The notes beneath the pieces were generated by a model. That model worked only from the letters and a program-made list of their open reading frames with translations. It was not told the origin of the DNA and made no database searches. A stretch of 64,000 bases of DNA from Paractinoplanes lichenicola (GTDB lineage Bacteria; Actinomycetota; Actinomycetes; Mycobacteriales; Micromonosporaceae). Below, one piece after another: positions 53,030 to 62,404 of this stretch. The stretch lies in NCBI RefSeq assembly GCF_016785085.1, contig NZ_JAENHO010000010.1, positions 62,001 to 126,000 of the forward strand. The letters run 5' to 3'. Made by a program: the position numbers and the translations under genes. How positions within the stretch are numbered: the first letter of the stretch is position 1; each line of letters begins with the position of its first letter.

Positions 53030-53524
53030 TCATCGGAACCATCCCCGCCGCAGTTCCAGCGTCAGCTCGTCGCGAATCTCGATGCCGTACTCCCCCACCA
53101 GCGGGATCGACGGTTTGACGGCACGGCTCCGGTCGACCGCGCCCGGCGCGAGGCCGACCAGGCGCATGCCGCGGCGCTGATAGAAGCGCAGTGCGTCGAG
53201 GTTGTCGTTCGTCGTGATCAGCCAGACTCTCGACGCCCCGGCCGCCCACGCGCGGTTGGCCGCGGCCTCGAGCAGGGCGCTGCCCACCCCTGCGCCGGCC
53301 ACGACGGCGTCGAGGGTCACCACCTCGAGGCCGTCGGTTCCCAGCTCGTACGTGAGCAGGCCGACCGGTCCGCCGTCGAGCCAAGCGATCAGCGCCGGGA
53401 GGGCCGCCGCGTCGTAGGCGATCCCGTGCGCGACGACCGTTGTGCTGCCCCACGATCCGGTCAGCAACGCGGCGACGATCTCGCGCTGGGAGGCGTCGGC
53501 GGCCCGCACGACCAGCTCACCCAT
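53030..53524 (-). CDS. GNAT-family N-acetyltransferase
   Basis: 164 residues. The acetyl-CoA-binding part reads VVAGAGVGSALLEAAANRAWAAGASRVWLITTNDN (quoted in part: GAGVGSALLEAAANRA) followed by LRFYQRRGMRL, typical of GNAT motif A and B. Acceptor unknown. It lies 9 bp after the next upstream gene, a P-loop kinase, suggesting an operon. Confidence 0.82.
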   Translation of the reverse strand: MGELVVRAADASQREIVAALLTGSWGSTTVVAHGIAYDAAALPALIAWLDGGPVGLLTYELGTDGLEVVTLDAVVAGAGVGSALLEAAANRAWAAGASRVWLITTNDNLDALRFYQRRGMRLVGLAPGAVDRSRAVKPSIPLVGEYGIEIRDELTLELRRGWFR

Positions 53525-53533
53525 GCCGGCGGC

Positions 53534-54190
53534 TCAGGCGGCCGGGACCGGCAGGAACGCCCGGAAATGCTCGCCCACCTCGTCGGCGATCGCCGTCGCC
53601 GGGCGGGTGCCGTCCACTTCGATCACTCGGATGCCGAGCGCCCGCGCCTGCGCGACGGCGTCCAGGGCGATCAGCCGATCCCGCTCGATCCGGTTGCGGG
53701 CGGCCAGGTCGGGGTCGCTGACCTGGTGACCGATCCGGGCCGCCCGCGGCAGCTGCCGGGACTGCCGCAGCCGCCACTCGTCGGTCGGCACGAGCACGAT
53801 CATGCGGGCCGGGTCGGTGACCGCCGCCACCAGCGAGGGCCGGCAGCCCCAGCCGTCGACCAGCACGGGCCGCGGGGTCACGAGGCCGCGCAGGTCGTCG
53901 AGCACCCACTCGAAACGCTCGGGGAAGCTCGCGATCACGTCGCGGGCCATCTCGGCCGGCGTCGGTCCGATCCAGACCGCTTCCCAGTCCGTGTCGCCCG
54001 CGTAGTCGCCGCGCCGCACGCCCGCCGCGACCCGCCTGTCCTCATGGCCGCGGGCGCTGTGGAAGTCGTAGTGATAGTGCGTCACACCGAAGCGGTCGAC
54101 GAGCAATCCGGACACGGTCGTCTTGCCGGCCCATTGCCCGCCGCCGATCCACAATGCGTTTCGGACGGTTCCTTCATATGTCCATTCCAC
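53534..54190 (-). CDS. P-loop kinase-like protein
   Basis: 218 residues. WIGGGQWAGKTTVSGLLVDRF is the P-loop (about residue 14), with a YHYDFHSARGHEDRR region and a final strand IRVIEVDGTRP. It resembles the P-loop domain of the gene at 45362-46315 in order and length. GTG 54190 is preferred: a palindrome at 54222-54234 would overlap a TTG start at 54226. Probably phosphorylates a small molecule; not determinable. Confidence 0.75.
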   Translation of the reverse strand: MEWTYEGTVRNALWIGGGQWAGKTTVSGLLVDRFGVTHYHYDFHSARGHEDRRVAAGVRRGDYAGDTDWEAVWIGPTPAEMARDVIASFPERFEWVLDDLRGLVTPRPVLVDGWGCRPSLVAAVTDPARMIVLVPTDEWRLRQSRQLPRAARIGHQVSDPDLAARNRIERDRLIALDAVAQARALGIRVIEVDGTRPATAIADEVGEHFRAFLPVPAA

Positions 54191-54221
54191 GCAGAAAAAA
54201 CTGCCCGTTTCGCCCCGATAA

Positions 54222-54234
54222 AACAAGTCTTGTT
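54222..54234. promoter_or_regulatory. Palindrome AACAAGTCTTGTT
   Basis: Perfect 6-bp arms around one base in an AT-rich stretch, 32 bp upstream of the P-loop kinase gene start. Operator-like. Confidence 0.45.
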
Positions 54235-54256
54235 CTTGCCGCCCACCCGTGATTAA

Positions 54257-56197
54257 TTATGAGAGAGGAACCAGTCCGACCAACGTCATGATCATGTTGG
54301 CCGGGCTGCCGGGCGGCGCGACCAGGCGCAGCCGGCCGTTGTTGCCCTCGGCCAGCGCGCTCACCCGGTGCAGCGCGGCCACGCCGGCGCTGGCCAGGTG
54401 GGTGACACCGGTGAGGTCCACGGTCAGGTCCCGGGTGCCCGCCGCGGTCGCCGCCACCAGGGCATTCTCCAAAGACTGAGCCGTACGGGCATCGACCGGC
54501 CCATCGACGCGCAGGGAGCCGTCGGGCTGCTCGAGCACCAGGAACGGATCGGGGTTCCCGGTCGTCGGCGCGGCCGTTCCCGGGCTGAGCTCGGAGACGC
54601 TGAGCAAACGCACCGGCCGGGTCAGCGGATGGGTGATCGTCGCCGTGGTGCCGCTGTCGCCGTGGTCGAGCCGCAGCGAGCCGACCAGGTTGCGGGTCAT
54701 CACGAGCCCGAGCCCGCGGCCCGGCCGGGAGGACGGTTCACGCCAGCGGCCGCGATCGCGCACCTCGGCCCGCAGCTCCCCCGCCGCTGTGATCTCGGCG
54801 GTGACCTCGACCGAACCCGCCGCCGGGTCGCCGTAGGCGTGTTCCATCCCGTTGGTGACCAGCTCGTTGATCGCGTGCTCGATCATCCCGGCGTCCCCGT
54901 CCGCGATCGCAGCCCGTTCCATCCAGTCGCCCAGCTGTTTGCGCAGGTCGAGCAGCAGGCCCAGGTCGGCCGGCACGGTGACGGCGAATGGGGCCGGCGC
55001 CGCGACGCGCTGGGCGGCCAGCAGCGTGATGTCGTCGCTGTGCCCGGTCACCCGCACAAGCATCTCGAGCGTCTGGTTGCAGACCCGATCGGCCACCGTA
55101 CGGTCGTGGTCGGGCAACGCCCGTCCGGCCACGGTGTCAGCGCCCGCCTTGGCCAGCTCGACGGTGGCGCGAGCCAAGGTGCGCCCCGGCCGTTCCAGAA
55201 TCCCGTCGGTGTAGAGCAGCAGGACGTCCCCCTGGCCGAGTCGCTCGGTGCCGATGCTGAAGTCGCCGTTACCCGTGCCCAGCGGCCCGTCGCCGGTGCC
55301 GGGCAGGTAGCGCGGCTCGCCGTCGAGCGGAACGAGCAACGGCGGCGGATGCCCGGCCGTGCAGTAGGTCAAGTCACCGGTGACAGGGTCAAGCACGGCG
55401 ACCCCGATCGTCGCCGCGTGGGCGCCCCGGATCCGCCCGGACATCCGGTCGACGTCGGCCACGGCCGCGCGCACGTCCCCCGTCGCCAGCAGCCGCTCGT
55501 TGAGCAGCACACGAAGCTGACCCATCGTGGCCGAGGCGGTCACACCGTGCCCGACCACGTCTCCGACGACCAGGGCGACCCGCCCGTCCGGCAGCGCCAC
55601 CGCGTCGAACCAGTCCCCACCGGCGGCGGTGTCGGCGTCGGCCAGCAGGTAGGCGCCGGCGATGTGCAATCGGGGCAGCACCGGCACGCCGGCCGGCAGC
55701 AGCTCGCGCTGCAACGCCTGCACGACGTCGAGGACCTCGGCGTAGCGCCGCTCGGCCTCGTCGACCCGCTGCTGGGCGGCCTGCCGTTCGAGCACCCGGG
55801 CCGTGGAGTCGACGACGTCGCTCACCAGTCCGACCAGTGCGCCGTCCGGCCCCCGGCGGGGGACGACGTTGAAGTCCACGTACAACTCCACGTCCTCCCC
55901 GAGGTCGGGCCGGTGGAACAAGACCCGCATCTCCCGGGCCTGTGCCGGTTCACCCGTCCGATAAACCTGCTCGAAGATCTCCAGTACCTGCTGTCCGGCG
56001 ACCTCGGAATACACGTCCCAGACCCGCTCACCGATCATCTCGGCGCGGCCCACATAGGTCCGGTAGGCACCGGATGCCGCCGACAACCGCAGGTCGGGCC
56101 CGTCGAGCGCGAAGACGAGTAGCGGCATCTGGTCGAAGACCTGACGCACCACTTCGGCGTCGCCGACCGTACGGTCCAGGGGATCGTTGTCCGCCAT
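54257..56197 (-). CDS. PAS-SpoIIE phosphatase-HATPase-STAS signalling protein
   Basis: 646 residues. Order: PAS-like sensor (about 10-130), coiled linker, SpoIIE/PP2C domain (about 175-385: GGDWFDAVALPDGRVALVVGDVVGHG, SDDITLLAAQ), HATPase_c kinase domain (about 400-520: IEHAINELVTNGMEHAYG, GLGLVMTRN), and a C-terminal STAS domain (about 555-645: VDLTGVTHLASAGVAALHR). It thus contains anti-sigma-kinase, phosphatase and antagonist modules in one chain. It is divergent from a STAS-GAF gene. Probably regulates a sigma factor by partner switching; no sigma gene is in the window. Confidence 0.88.
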   Translation of the reverse strand: MADNDPLDRTVGDAEVVRQVFDQMPLLVFALDGPDLRLSAASGAYRTYVGRAEMIGERVWDVYSEVAGQQVLEIFEQVYRTGEPAQAREMRVLFHRPDLGEDVELYVDFNVVPRRGPDGALVGLVSDVVDSTARVLERQAAQQRVDEAERRYAEVLDVVQALQRELLPAGVPVLPRLHIAGAYLLADADTAAGGDWFDAVALPDGRVALVVGDVVGHGVTASATMGQLRVLLNERLLATGDVRAAVADVDRMSGRIRGAHAATIGVAVLDPVTGDLTYCTAGHPPPLLVPLDGEPRYLPGTGDGPLGTGNGDFSIGTERLGQGDVLLLYTDGILERPGRTLARATVELAKAGADTVAGRALPDHDRTVADRVCNQTLEMLVRVTGHSDDITLLAAQRVAAPAPFAVTVPADLGLLLDLRKQLGDWMERAAIADGDAGMIEHAINELVTNGMEHAYGDPAAGSVEVTAEITAAGELRAEVRDRGRWREPSSRPGRGLGLVMTRNLVGSLRLDHGDSGTTATITHPLTRPVRLLSVSELSPGTAAPTTGNPDPFLVLEQPDGSLRVDGPVDARTAQSLENALVAATAAGTRDLTVDLTGVTHLASAGVAALHRVSALAEGNNGRLRLVAPPGSPANMIMTLVGLVPLS

Positions 56198-56285
56198 CCG
56201 GCATTCATACCAGGAGGCCCGCCGGATGGCCGCCATCACCACCGGTCACGTAACCTGGGCAAAACTTCCCGCATCGGCGGTACCC

Positions 56286-57164
56286 ATGAGCGACCCGATC
56301 TTCCACGTTCCGCTCGCCCCCGGCGAACAGGCCGGCATCATCTCGCTCGCCGGCAGCCTCGATTCGTTCGCCCACGATCGGGTGCGCGCGGCGCTCGGAG
56401 CGGCCCTGGCCTGGGCCGCAGCCCGCCACCGGGCCGAGGTCGTGGTGGATGTGCGAGCCGTGCGGTTCATCGACGCGGGCACGATCCGGCTGCTGATCGA
56501 GACGTATGAGGCCGCGGCCGACGCGGGGCGCCGGCTCCGGCTGGTCGGGCCGAGCGATGCGGTGCGCCGGGCCATCGAGGCGGCCGGCGCGGGCCACCGG
56601 CTTCTCCCCCGCACGAGTGAAAGCATCGATGACGAGGACCCGAGCATGCATCTTCCGGACGGCGCCGAGGATCTGGCCCGGGCCTCCGCCGGACGCCGTC
56701 GCGCCGAGAACGATCAGGTCCGGATCCGCGCCCGCATCCAGCAGCAGGCGGTCGACGGCGAGGTCCGGGCGACCCGGCGCACCCTGCTGGCCGATCTGCG
56801 CGAACGGCTGCGGACCGACCCGCGGGCCCTGGCCGACGACAATTTCCTGGCCCTCGCCGACACCGACACCGTGCACACCGCGATCCTGATGGCGGCCACC
56901 ATCGTCGGCTCGGCCGACGCGTGCGAGCTGCGGCTCGAGGACGCGGCGTCGACGGTGCGGCTGCGTGGCCTCGCCGAGCCGGACGACTTCGCCACGGCGC
57001 GGTCGTATCCGCTGCGCGGCGCGGACGGCCGGCTCATCGGGGTGCTCGCGATGCACTTCCGCACCGACGAGCCCCGGGTCGGCCGGCCCGAGCTCGTCGT
57101 CGAGTGCGCCGAGCTGGCCCTGGCCGTCACAGACCGGCTTGGTAGGCCAGCACCCCTCGATTGA
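56286..57164 (+). CDS. STAS-GAF-like protein
   Basis: 292 residues. The N-terminal STAS domain (VVVDVRAVRFIDAGTIRLLIE, about residues 60-80) resembles anti-sigma factor antagonists, although the usual phosphorylated Ser is replaced: DAGTI gives Thr as the nearest candidate. A helical linker and a C-terminal GAF-like sensor domain (about 190-290) follow. Divergent from the SpoIIE/STAS protein, so the two probably interact. It overlaps the helicase gene end-to-end by 38 bp on the opposite strand. Confidence 0.8.
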   Translation: MSDPIFHVPLAPGEQAGIISLAGSLDSFAHDRVRAALGAALAWAAARHRAEVVVDVRAVRFIDAGTIRLLIETYEAAADAGRRLRLVGPSDAVRRAIEAAGAGHRLLPRTSESIDDEDPSMHLPDGAEDLARASAGRRRAENDQVRIRARIQQQAVDGEVRATRRTLLADLRERLRTDPRALADDNFLALADTDTVHTAILMAATIVGSADACELRLEDAASTVRLRGLAEPDDFATARSYPLRGADGRLIGVLAMHFRTDEPRVGRPELVVECAELALAVTDRLGRPAPLD

Positions 57165-59886
57165 CCGCGGTGATCGCCTTGCGGGCGGTGGCGCGCAGCT
57201 CCTCCGACGCCGCCGAGGCCTCCCGCAGCTGGCCGAGCAGGTCGAGCACCTGCCGCGCCCAGCGCACGAAGTCGCCCGCGGGCATGTCCGCGTCGTAGTT
57301 GTGACCGCTGGCCAGCACCCGGGCCAGCGGCTCGCCCCGGGCCCAGCGATACATCGGCCAGACGAACCCCGGGTCGGGCTCGCGGGTCAGCGTCAGCCCG
57401 TGGTCGGACTCGTCGGCCGCGATGTCGCCCCACAGCTTGGCGCAGGCGTCGACGGACGCGGTGATCGCGCCCTTGGGCACGGAGGCCCGGTCGTCGCTCT
57501 CGCGGCGCGATTCGTAGAGCACCATCGAGACCGCCGCGGCCAGCTCCTCGGGGTCGAGCCCGTCCCACACGCCGTGGCGCAGGCACTCGGCGATCAGCAG
57601 GTCGGCCTCCGACCAGATGCGGCCCAGCATGCGGCCGGTCTCGGTGACGTTGCCGTCGGCGGACAGGTAGCCCCGCTGGGCCAGCACCGCGCAGACCTGG
57701 TCGAACGTGCGGGCCAGCGAGCCCGTCCGCCCGGCCACCTTGTCGCGCAGGGCGTCGGTGTCGCGGGCCAGCCGGTGCCGCCGCTCGGCCCAGCGGGCGT
57801 GCTCCTCCCGGTCGGGGCAGGCGTGGCACGGGTGCTGCCGCATCTTCACCTTGAGCAGGGCGATCTCGGCGTCCTCGCCGGTGTTGCCGCCGCCCCGGTT
57901 GCGCCGCCGGCCGCCGCCGCTCTGCCGGTCGTGACCGGTCGCGCTGACCTGCGCCGCCAGGTCGCGGCGGGCGGCCGGTGAGCGGGGGTTGAAGTGCTTG
58001 GGGACGCGAACCCGGTCGAGCACCTCGGCCTCGGCCGCGAAGTCGGCCGGGCTGACCCGCCCGGCCCACCTGTCCTGGGTGAGCACCATCGGGCGGGGCT
58101 CGCCGAACCCGCCGGTCGGCGCCTCGAGCACCACCGCCAGCCCGGCCCGGCGGCCCTGGGCGACCCGGATCACGTCGCCCACCCGCAGCTTCTCGAGCGA
58201 GGTGACGATGGCCGCGCGGCGGTGCGAGGCGCCCTGCCGGGCGAGCGCGCGTTCCCGGTCGGCGATCGCGACGCGCAGGGCGAAGTATTCGTCGAAGTCG
58301 CCGTGGTGGCAGGCGGCGTCCTCCCCGTACGTCTGCATGGTGTCGACGTTGCGCTGCACCTGGCGGGCCAGGCCCACCACCGAACGGTCGGCCTGGAACT
58401 GGGCGAACGACGACTCGAGCAGGTCGCGGGCCTTGTCGGCGCCGACCGAGCCGACCAGGTTGACCGCCATGTTGTACGACGGGCGGAACGACGAGCGCAG
58501 CGGGTAGGTGCGGGTGGAGGCCAGGCCGGCGACGTGCCGCGGGTCGACCTCGGGGCTCCACAGCACCAGCGCGTGACCCTCGACGTCGATGCCGCGGCGC
58601 CCGGCCCGCCCGGTGAGCTGCGTGTACTCCCCCGGGGTGAGGTCGACGTGGGCCTCGCCGTTGAACTTGACCAGGCGCTCCAGGACGACGCAGCGGGCGG
58701 GCATGTTGATGCCGAGCGCGAGGGTCTCGGTGGCGAAGACCGCCTTGACCAGGCCCTGCACGAAGCACTCCTCGACCGCCTCCTTGAAGGCGGGCAGCAT
58801 GCCGGCGTGGTGGGCCGCGACGCCGCGCTCGAGACCGTCGAGCCACTCCCAGTAGCCCAGCACCGACAAGTCCTCGCGCGGGATCGAGGCGACCTTGGCC
58901 TCGGCGATGCGGCGGATCTCGGCCCGCTCGTCGGCGTTGGTCAGGCGCAGCCCGGCGGCCAGGCACTGCTGCACGGCGGCGTCGCAGCCGGCCCGGCTGA
59001 AGATGAACAGGATCGCCGGCAGCAGGTCGGCGCGTTCGAGCCGGTCGACCACCTCGGCCCGGGGCGGCGGCTGCCAGCGCTTGCCCCGCCCGCCGCGACC
59101 GGGACCGTACGACCGGTCGGTCATCTCGAGCCGGCGCTGCATCTCGCGGGCGTAGCGCAGCAGCTCGGGGTGCACGTCGTGCTTCTTGGCGGCGTCGGCG
59201 TCGTGGAACAGGTCGAACATGCGCCGGCCGACGAGCATGTGCTGCCAGAGCGGGACGGGCCGGTGCTCGCTGACGACGACCTCGGTCTTGCCCCGCACGG
59301 TGACCAGCCAGTCGGCGAACTCCTCGTAGTTGCTGACCGTGGCCGACAGCGAGACCAGGGTGACCGAGGCGGGCAGGTGGATGATCACCTCTTCCCAGAC
59401 CGCGCCGCGGAACCGGTCGGCCAGGTAGTGCACCTCGTCCATCACCACGTAGGCCAGGTTGGTCAGCGCCGACGAGCCCGAGTAGAGCATGTTGCGCAGC
59501 ACCTCGGTGGTCATCACGACCACGGGGGCGTCGCCGTTGATGGCGTTGTCACCGGTCAGCAGGCCGACCTTGTCGGGGCCGTAGCGCTCGACGAGGTCGT
59601 GATACTTCTGGTTGGACAGCGCCTTGATCGGCGTGGTGTAGAAGCATTTGCGCTCGCCGGCACGCAGGGCCAGATGCACCGCGAACTCGCCGACCACGGT
59701 CTTGCCGGCGCCGGTGGGGGCGCAGACCAGCACGCCGCTGCCCCCTTCGAGGGACTCGCAGGCGGCGCGCTGGAAGTCGTCCAGGTCGAAGCCGACGTCG
59801 AGCATGAAATCCTCGAGCGCGGGGAACTCGGCCACCCGGGCCGCCCGCCTCTGGGATTGCGCATACTTCTCGGCGGGACTCGTCAT
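57127..59886 (-). CDS. helY: HelY-like Ski2-type DEAD/DEAH helicase
   Basis: 919 residues. Motifs: Walker A VCAPTGAGKTVVGEF (about residue 50), PIKALSNQK, MTTEVLRNM, DEVHYLAD (DEVH box), SLSATVSNYEEF, and motif VI QLTGRAGRRGID. Long C-terminal DSHCT-type domain. ATP-dependent RNA/DNA helicase, relation to yeast Ski2/Mtr4. Its neighbours on the same strand (diacylglycerol kinase, TatC) form a conserved actinobacterial block. ATG 59886 follows TAGCCT by 7 nt on the minus strand, so a leaderless mRNA is likely. Confidence 0.92.
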   Translation of the reverse strand: MTSPAEKYAQSQRRAARVAEFPALEDFMLDVGFDLDDFQRAACESLEGGSGVLVCAPTGAGKTVVGEFAVHLALRAGERKCFYTTPIKALSNQKYHDLVERYGPDKVGLLTGDNAINGDAPVVVMTTEVLRNMLYSGSSALTNLAYVVMDEVHYLADRFRGAVWEEVIIHLPASVTLVSLSATVSNYEEFADWLVTVRGKTEVVVSEHRPVPLWQHMLVGRRMFDLFHDADAAKKHDVHPELLRYAREMQRRLEMTDRSYGPGRGGRGKRWQPPPRAEVVDRLERADLLPAILFIFSRAGCDAAVQQCLAAGLRLTNADERAEIRRIAEAKVASIPREDLSVLGYWEWLDGLERGVAAHHAGMLPAFKEAVEECFVQGLVKAVFATETLALGINMPARCVVLERLVKFNGEAHVDLTPGEYTQLTGRAGRRGIDVEGHALVLWSPEVDPRHVAGLASTRTYPLRSSFRPSYNMAVNLVGSVGADKARDLLESSFAQFQADRSVVGLARQVQRNVDTMQTYGEDAACHHGDFDEYFALRVAIADRERALARQGASHRRAAIVTSLEKLRVGDVIRVAQGRRAGLAVVLEAPTGGFGEPRPMVLTQDRWAGRVSPADFAAEAEVLDRVRVPKHFNPRSPAARRDLAAQVSATGHDRQSGGGRRRNRGGGNTGEDAEIALLKVKMRQHPCHACPDREEHARWAERRHRLARDTDALRDKVAGRTGSLARTFDQVCAVLAQRGYLSADGNVTETGRMLGRIWSEADLLIAECLRHGVWDGLDPEELAAAVSMVLYESRRESDDRASVPKGAITASVDACAKLWGDIAADESDHGLTLTREPDPGFVWPMYRWARGEPLARVLASGHNYDADMPAGDFVRWARQVLDLLGQLREASAASEELRATARKAITAVNRGVLAYQAGL

Positions 59887-59973
59887 GAACACCAGGCTAG
59901 TTCGTCGGTGTGACAAGAAGGAGCACGGGCGGTTGCGTCCCGCCTCGGGAAGCCTGGTGGGTATGGTGCTCCC

Positions 59974-60714
59974 GTGCCGGATGTCGCATCGACCGATCAC
60001 CCTCCCCATCGGCCGCGCCGTGAGGTCGACGCCGTGCTGTTCGACTTCCACGGCACGTTGGCCCAGGTGGAAGACCCCGTGACCTGGGTCGTGGCGGCCG
60101 CCCGGGCCTGCGGCCGCGAGCTCGACCGGGGCAAGGCGACAGTGCTGGCCGACAGATTGGTCACAGCCGGGCGGGCCGGGGGTCCGCTGCCCCACCGGGT
60201 GCCGCCCCACCTGGCCGAGCACTGGGCCGACCGCGACCTGTACGCGCAGAGCCACCGCGCGGCGTTCACGGGCCTGGCCTCGACCGTCTCGACGGATGTG
60301 GAGGGGCTGGCCGACGCGCTCTACGAGCGGCTGCTCGCGCCGGACGGCTGGCTGCCGTACGCCGACACCAAATCAACGCTGCGCACCCTGCACGAGGCCG
60401 GGATCAAGGTGGCGGTCGTCAGCAACGTCGGCTTCGACATCCGTCCCCTGTTCGACGCGTGGGGTCTGAGCCCGCTGATCGACGCGTACGCGCTGAGCTA
60501 CGAGATCGGGCGCACCAAGCCCGACCCGGCGATCTTCCTGCGGGCCTGCGGGATGATCGGCGCCGACCCGGAGCGCACGCTGATGGTCGGCGACACGCCC
60601 GCCGACGCCGGGGCTGTGGCCGCCGGGTGCGCCGCGCTGGTGCTGCCCGCGGCGGAGCCGGGCCGCCCCAACGGTCTGGGGGCGACCCTGGCCCTGGCCG
60701 GCTGCGCGGTCTAG
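59974..60714 (+). CDS. HAD-superfamily hydrolase
   Basis: 246 residues. Catalytic motif I is VLFDFHGTLAQVED (DxD pattern varies: D..HGT; His replaces the usual second Asp), motif II SNVGFD, motif III Lys in GRTKPDPAIFL, motif IV MVGDTPADAG. The His in motif I is also found in some known HAD phosphatases. Substrate unknown. GTG 59974 lies 6 nt after TATGGT, so leaderless translation is likely. Stops overlap those of the convergent PhoD gene. Confidence 0.85.
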   Translation: MPDVASTDHPPHRPRREVDAVLFDFHGTLAQVEDPVTWVVAAARACGRELDRGKATVLADRLVTAGRAGGPLPHRVPPHLAEHWADRDLYAQSHRAAFTGLASTVSTDVEGLADALYERLLAPDGWLPYADTKSTLRTLHEAGIKVAVVSNVGFDIRPLFDAWGLSPLIDAYALSYEIGRTKPDPAIFLRACGMIGADPERTLMVGDTPADAGAVAAGCAALVLPAAEPGRPNGLGATLALAGCAV

Positions 60715-62348
60715 GGGCGTACGGTCTCCTGCTCGACGGTGTCGATCAGGGCGCCCGCGGCAAGCACCGACGGCGTCGGGTTGTCGGCGGTCTGGTGCAG
60801 GCCGGGCACGCGGTCCTCGACGACGAACGTGGCGCGCGTGTGCACGGGCGCTCCCGGCGTGGTCACGTACGGGAGCACTCGGAAGTCCGCGGTGAGACTG
60901 TCGGGCGTGATCCGCGTACGGACGTAACCGCGCTGGTTGTTGTAGAAGCGCAGGTGCGGGTTCCAGGCCGCCCACGGGTGCCGGCCGGAGGGCACGTCGG
61001 CGCCGTCGCCGGTGGACGTGATCGACGAGCAGACCAGCTCGGTGCCGACGGTCCTCGAGGTCGGGTCGGCGTAGTCCAGCTTGAGCTCGTCGGCCCAGTG
61101 CGCGTGCACGTCACCGGTGAGCACGACCGGATTCCGTACGCCCGCGTCCACCCAGCCCCGGGTGATCCGATCGCGCGACGCGGCGTACCCGTCCCACGAG
61201 TCCATGCTGGTCACCACCTGCGGGCCCGAGTTGTTGTCGCGCTGGCCGAAGAAGACCTGCTGGCCGAGGATGTCCCAGCGCGCGGACGAGCGGCGGAACC
61301 CGTCGAGCAGCCACTTCTCCTGCCGCTCGCCGGTGATCGAGCGGGCCGGGTCGTACGCGTCGGCGCAGTCCTTGTAGCCGTCGCCGCAGGCCTGGTCGTC
61401 GCGGAACTGCCGGGTGTCGAGCATGTGGAACGTGGCCAGCCGGCCCCAGTGCAGCCGCCGGTAGAGCTGCATGTCGATGCCGCGCGGGATCGAGGTGCGG
61501 CGCAGCGGCATGTTCTCGTAGTAGGCCTGGAAGGCGGCCGCGCGCCGGGCCAGGAAGTTCGGGTCGGGCTGCTCGGGCGCCTCGTCGGCCCAGTTGTTCT
61601 CGACCTCGTGGTCGTCGAACACCACGGCCCAGGGCGCGACGGCGTGCGCGGCCTGCAGGTCGGGGTCGGCCTTGTACTGCGCGTGCCGCTGCCGGTAGTT
61701 GGCCAGCGTGACGGTCTCGGGGCCGGCGTGGTCGCGCGGGTTGCCGCCGGGGATCGTGTAGCCGCCGGCCTCGTATTCGTACTGGTAGTCGCCCAGGTGC
61801 AGCACGATGTCGGGCTCGTCGGCGGCCAGGTGGCGATAGGCGGTGAAGTAGCCGTGCTCGTACTGCGAGCACGACGCGAACGCCATGGCCAGGGTGCCGC
61901 CGGTCGCCCACAGCGGCGGGGCCGTGCGGGTGCGGCCCACCGGCGAGACGTAACCCTCGGCACGGAAGCGGTAGAAGTATTCGCGGCCGGGCAGCAGATG
62001 GCCCAGCTCGACGTGCACGGCGTGGGCCGACTCGGGGCGCGCGGCGGTCACTCCCCGCCGCACGATCTTGCGGAAGCGCTCGTCGGCGGCGAGCTGCCAC
62101 TCGACGGGCACGACGCGGGCGGGCATGCCGCCGAGCCCGTCCTCGGCCACGGGGGCCGGGGCCAGCCGGGTCCAGATCACGAAGCCGTCGGGTTCCGGGT
62201 CGCCCGAGGCGACGCCGAGCGTGAACGGGTCGGCGCGCAGCGGACCCCGATGGGGCGCGGCCGCGGCGGCGAGCGGCCAGGTGGTCGCGGCGCCGGCGAC
62301 GCCTGCCGCGGCGGAGCTGAGCAGGAGGGTGCGTCGGGAAAGGGCCAT
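60711..62348 (-). CDS. phoD: PhoD-type alkaline phosphatase, Tat-exported
   Basis: 545 residues. The Tat signal (SRRTLLLSSAAAGVAG) directs folded export with metal cofactors. PhoD motifs: ASCSQYEHGYF, LHLGDYQYEYE, WAVVFDDHEVENNWAD, and LTGDVHAHW, ligating Fe/Ca. It releases phosphate from organic mono- and diesters outside the cell. I saw no PHO box (GTTCACC type) upstream. The small gene at 62405 and diacylglycerol kinase follow on the same strand. Confidence 0.92.
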   Translation of the reverse strand: MALSRRTLLLSSAAAGVAGAATTWPLAAAAAPHRGPLRADPFTLGVASGDPEPDGFVIWTRLAPAPVAEDGLGGMPARVVPVEWQLAADERFRKIVRRGVTAARPESAHAVHVELGHLLPGREYFYRFRAEGYVSPVGRTRTAPPLWATGGTLAMAFASCSQYEHGYFTAYRHLAADEPDIVLHLGDYQYEYEAGGYTIPGGNPRDHAGPETVTLANYRQRHAQYKADPDLQAAHAVAPWAVVFDDHEVENNWADEAPEQPDPNFLARRAAAFQAYYENMPLRRTSIPRGIDMQLYRRLHWGRLATFHMLDTRQFRDDQACGDGYKDCADAYDPARSITGERQEKWLLDGFRRSSARWDILGQQVFFGQRDNNSGPQVVTSMDSWDGYAASRDRITRGWVDAGVRNPVVLTGDVHAHWADELKLDYADPTSRTVGTELVCSSITSTGDGADVPSGRHPWAAWNPHLRFYNNQRGYVRTRITPDSLTADFRVLPYVTTPGAPVHTRATFVVEDRVPGLHQTADNPTPSVLAAGALIDTVEQETVRP

Positions 62349-62404
62349 GCCCGCAGCCTCGCGAGCATAGATGGACTTAGATTGGTTCTGGCCTTACGGG
62401 CGGG

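Noticed and set aside
54191..54226. TTG start at 54226 for the P-loop kinase gene
   Set aside because: It would lie inside the AACAAGTCTTGTT palindrome, in an AT-rich promoter-like stretch; GTG 54190 fits better.
59887..60255. N-terminal extension of the helicase frame
   Set aside because: Overlaps the HAD gene on the other strand and precedes a clear ATG with a leaderless promoter.
60711..62404. PHO box upstream of phoD
   Set aside because: No GTTCACC-type direct repeat is visible; phosphate control is not supported by the sequence.
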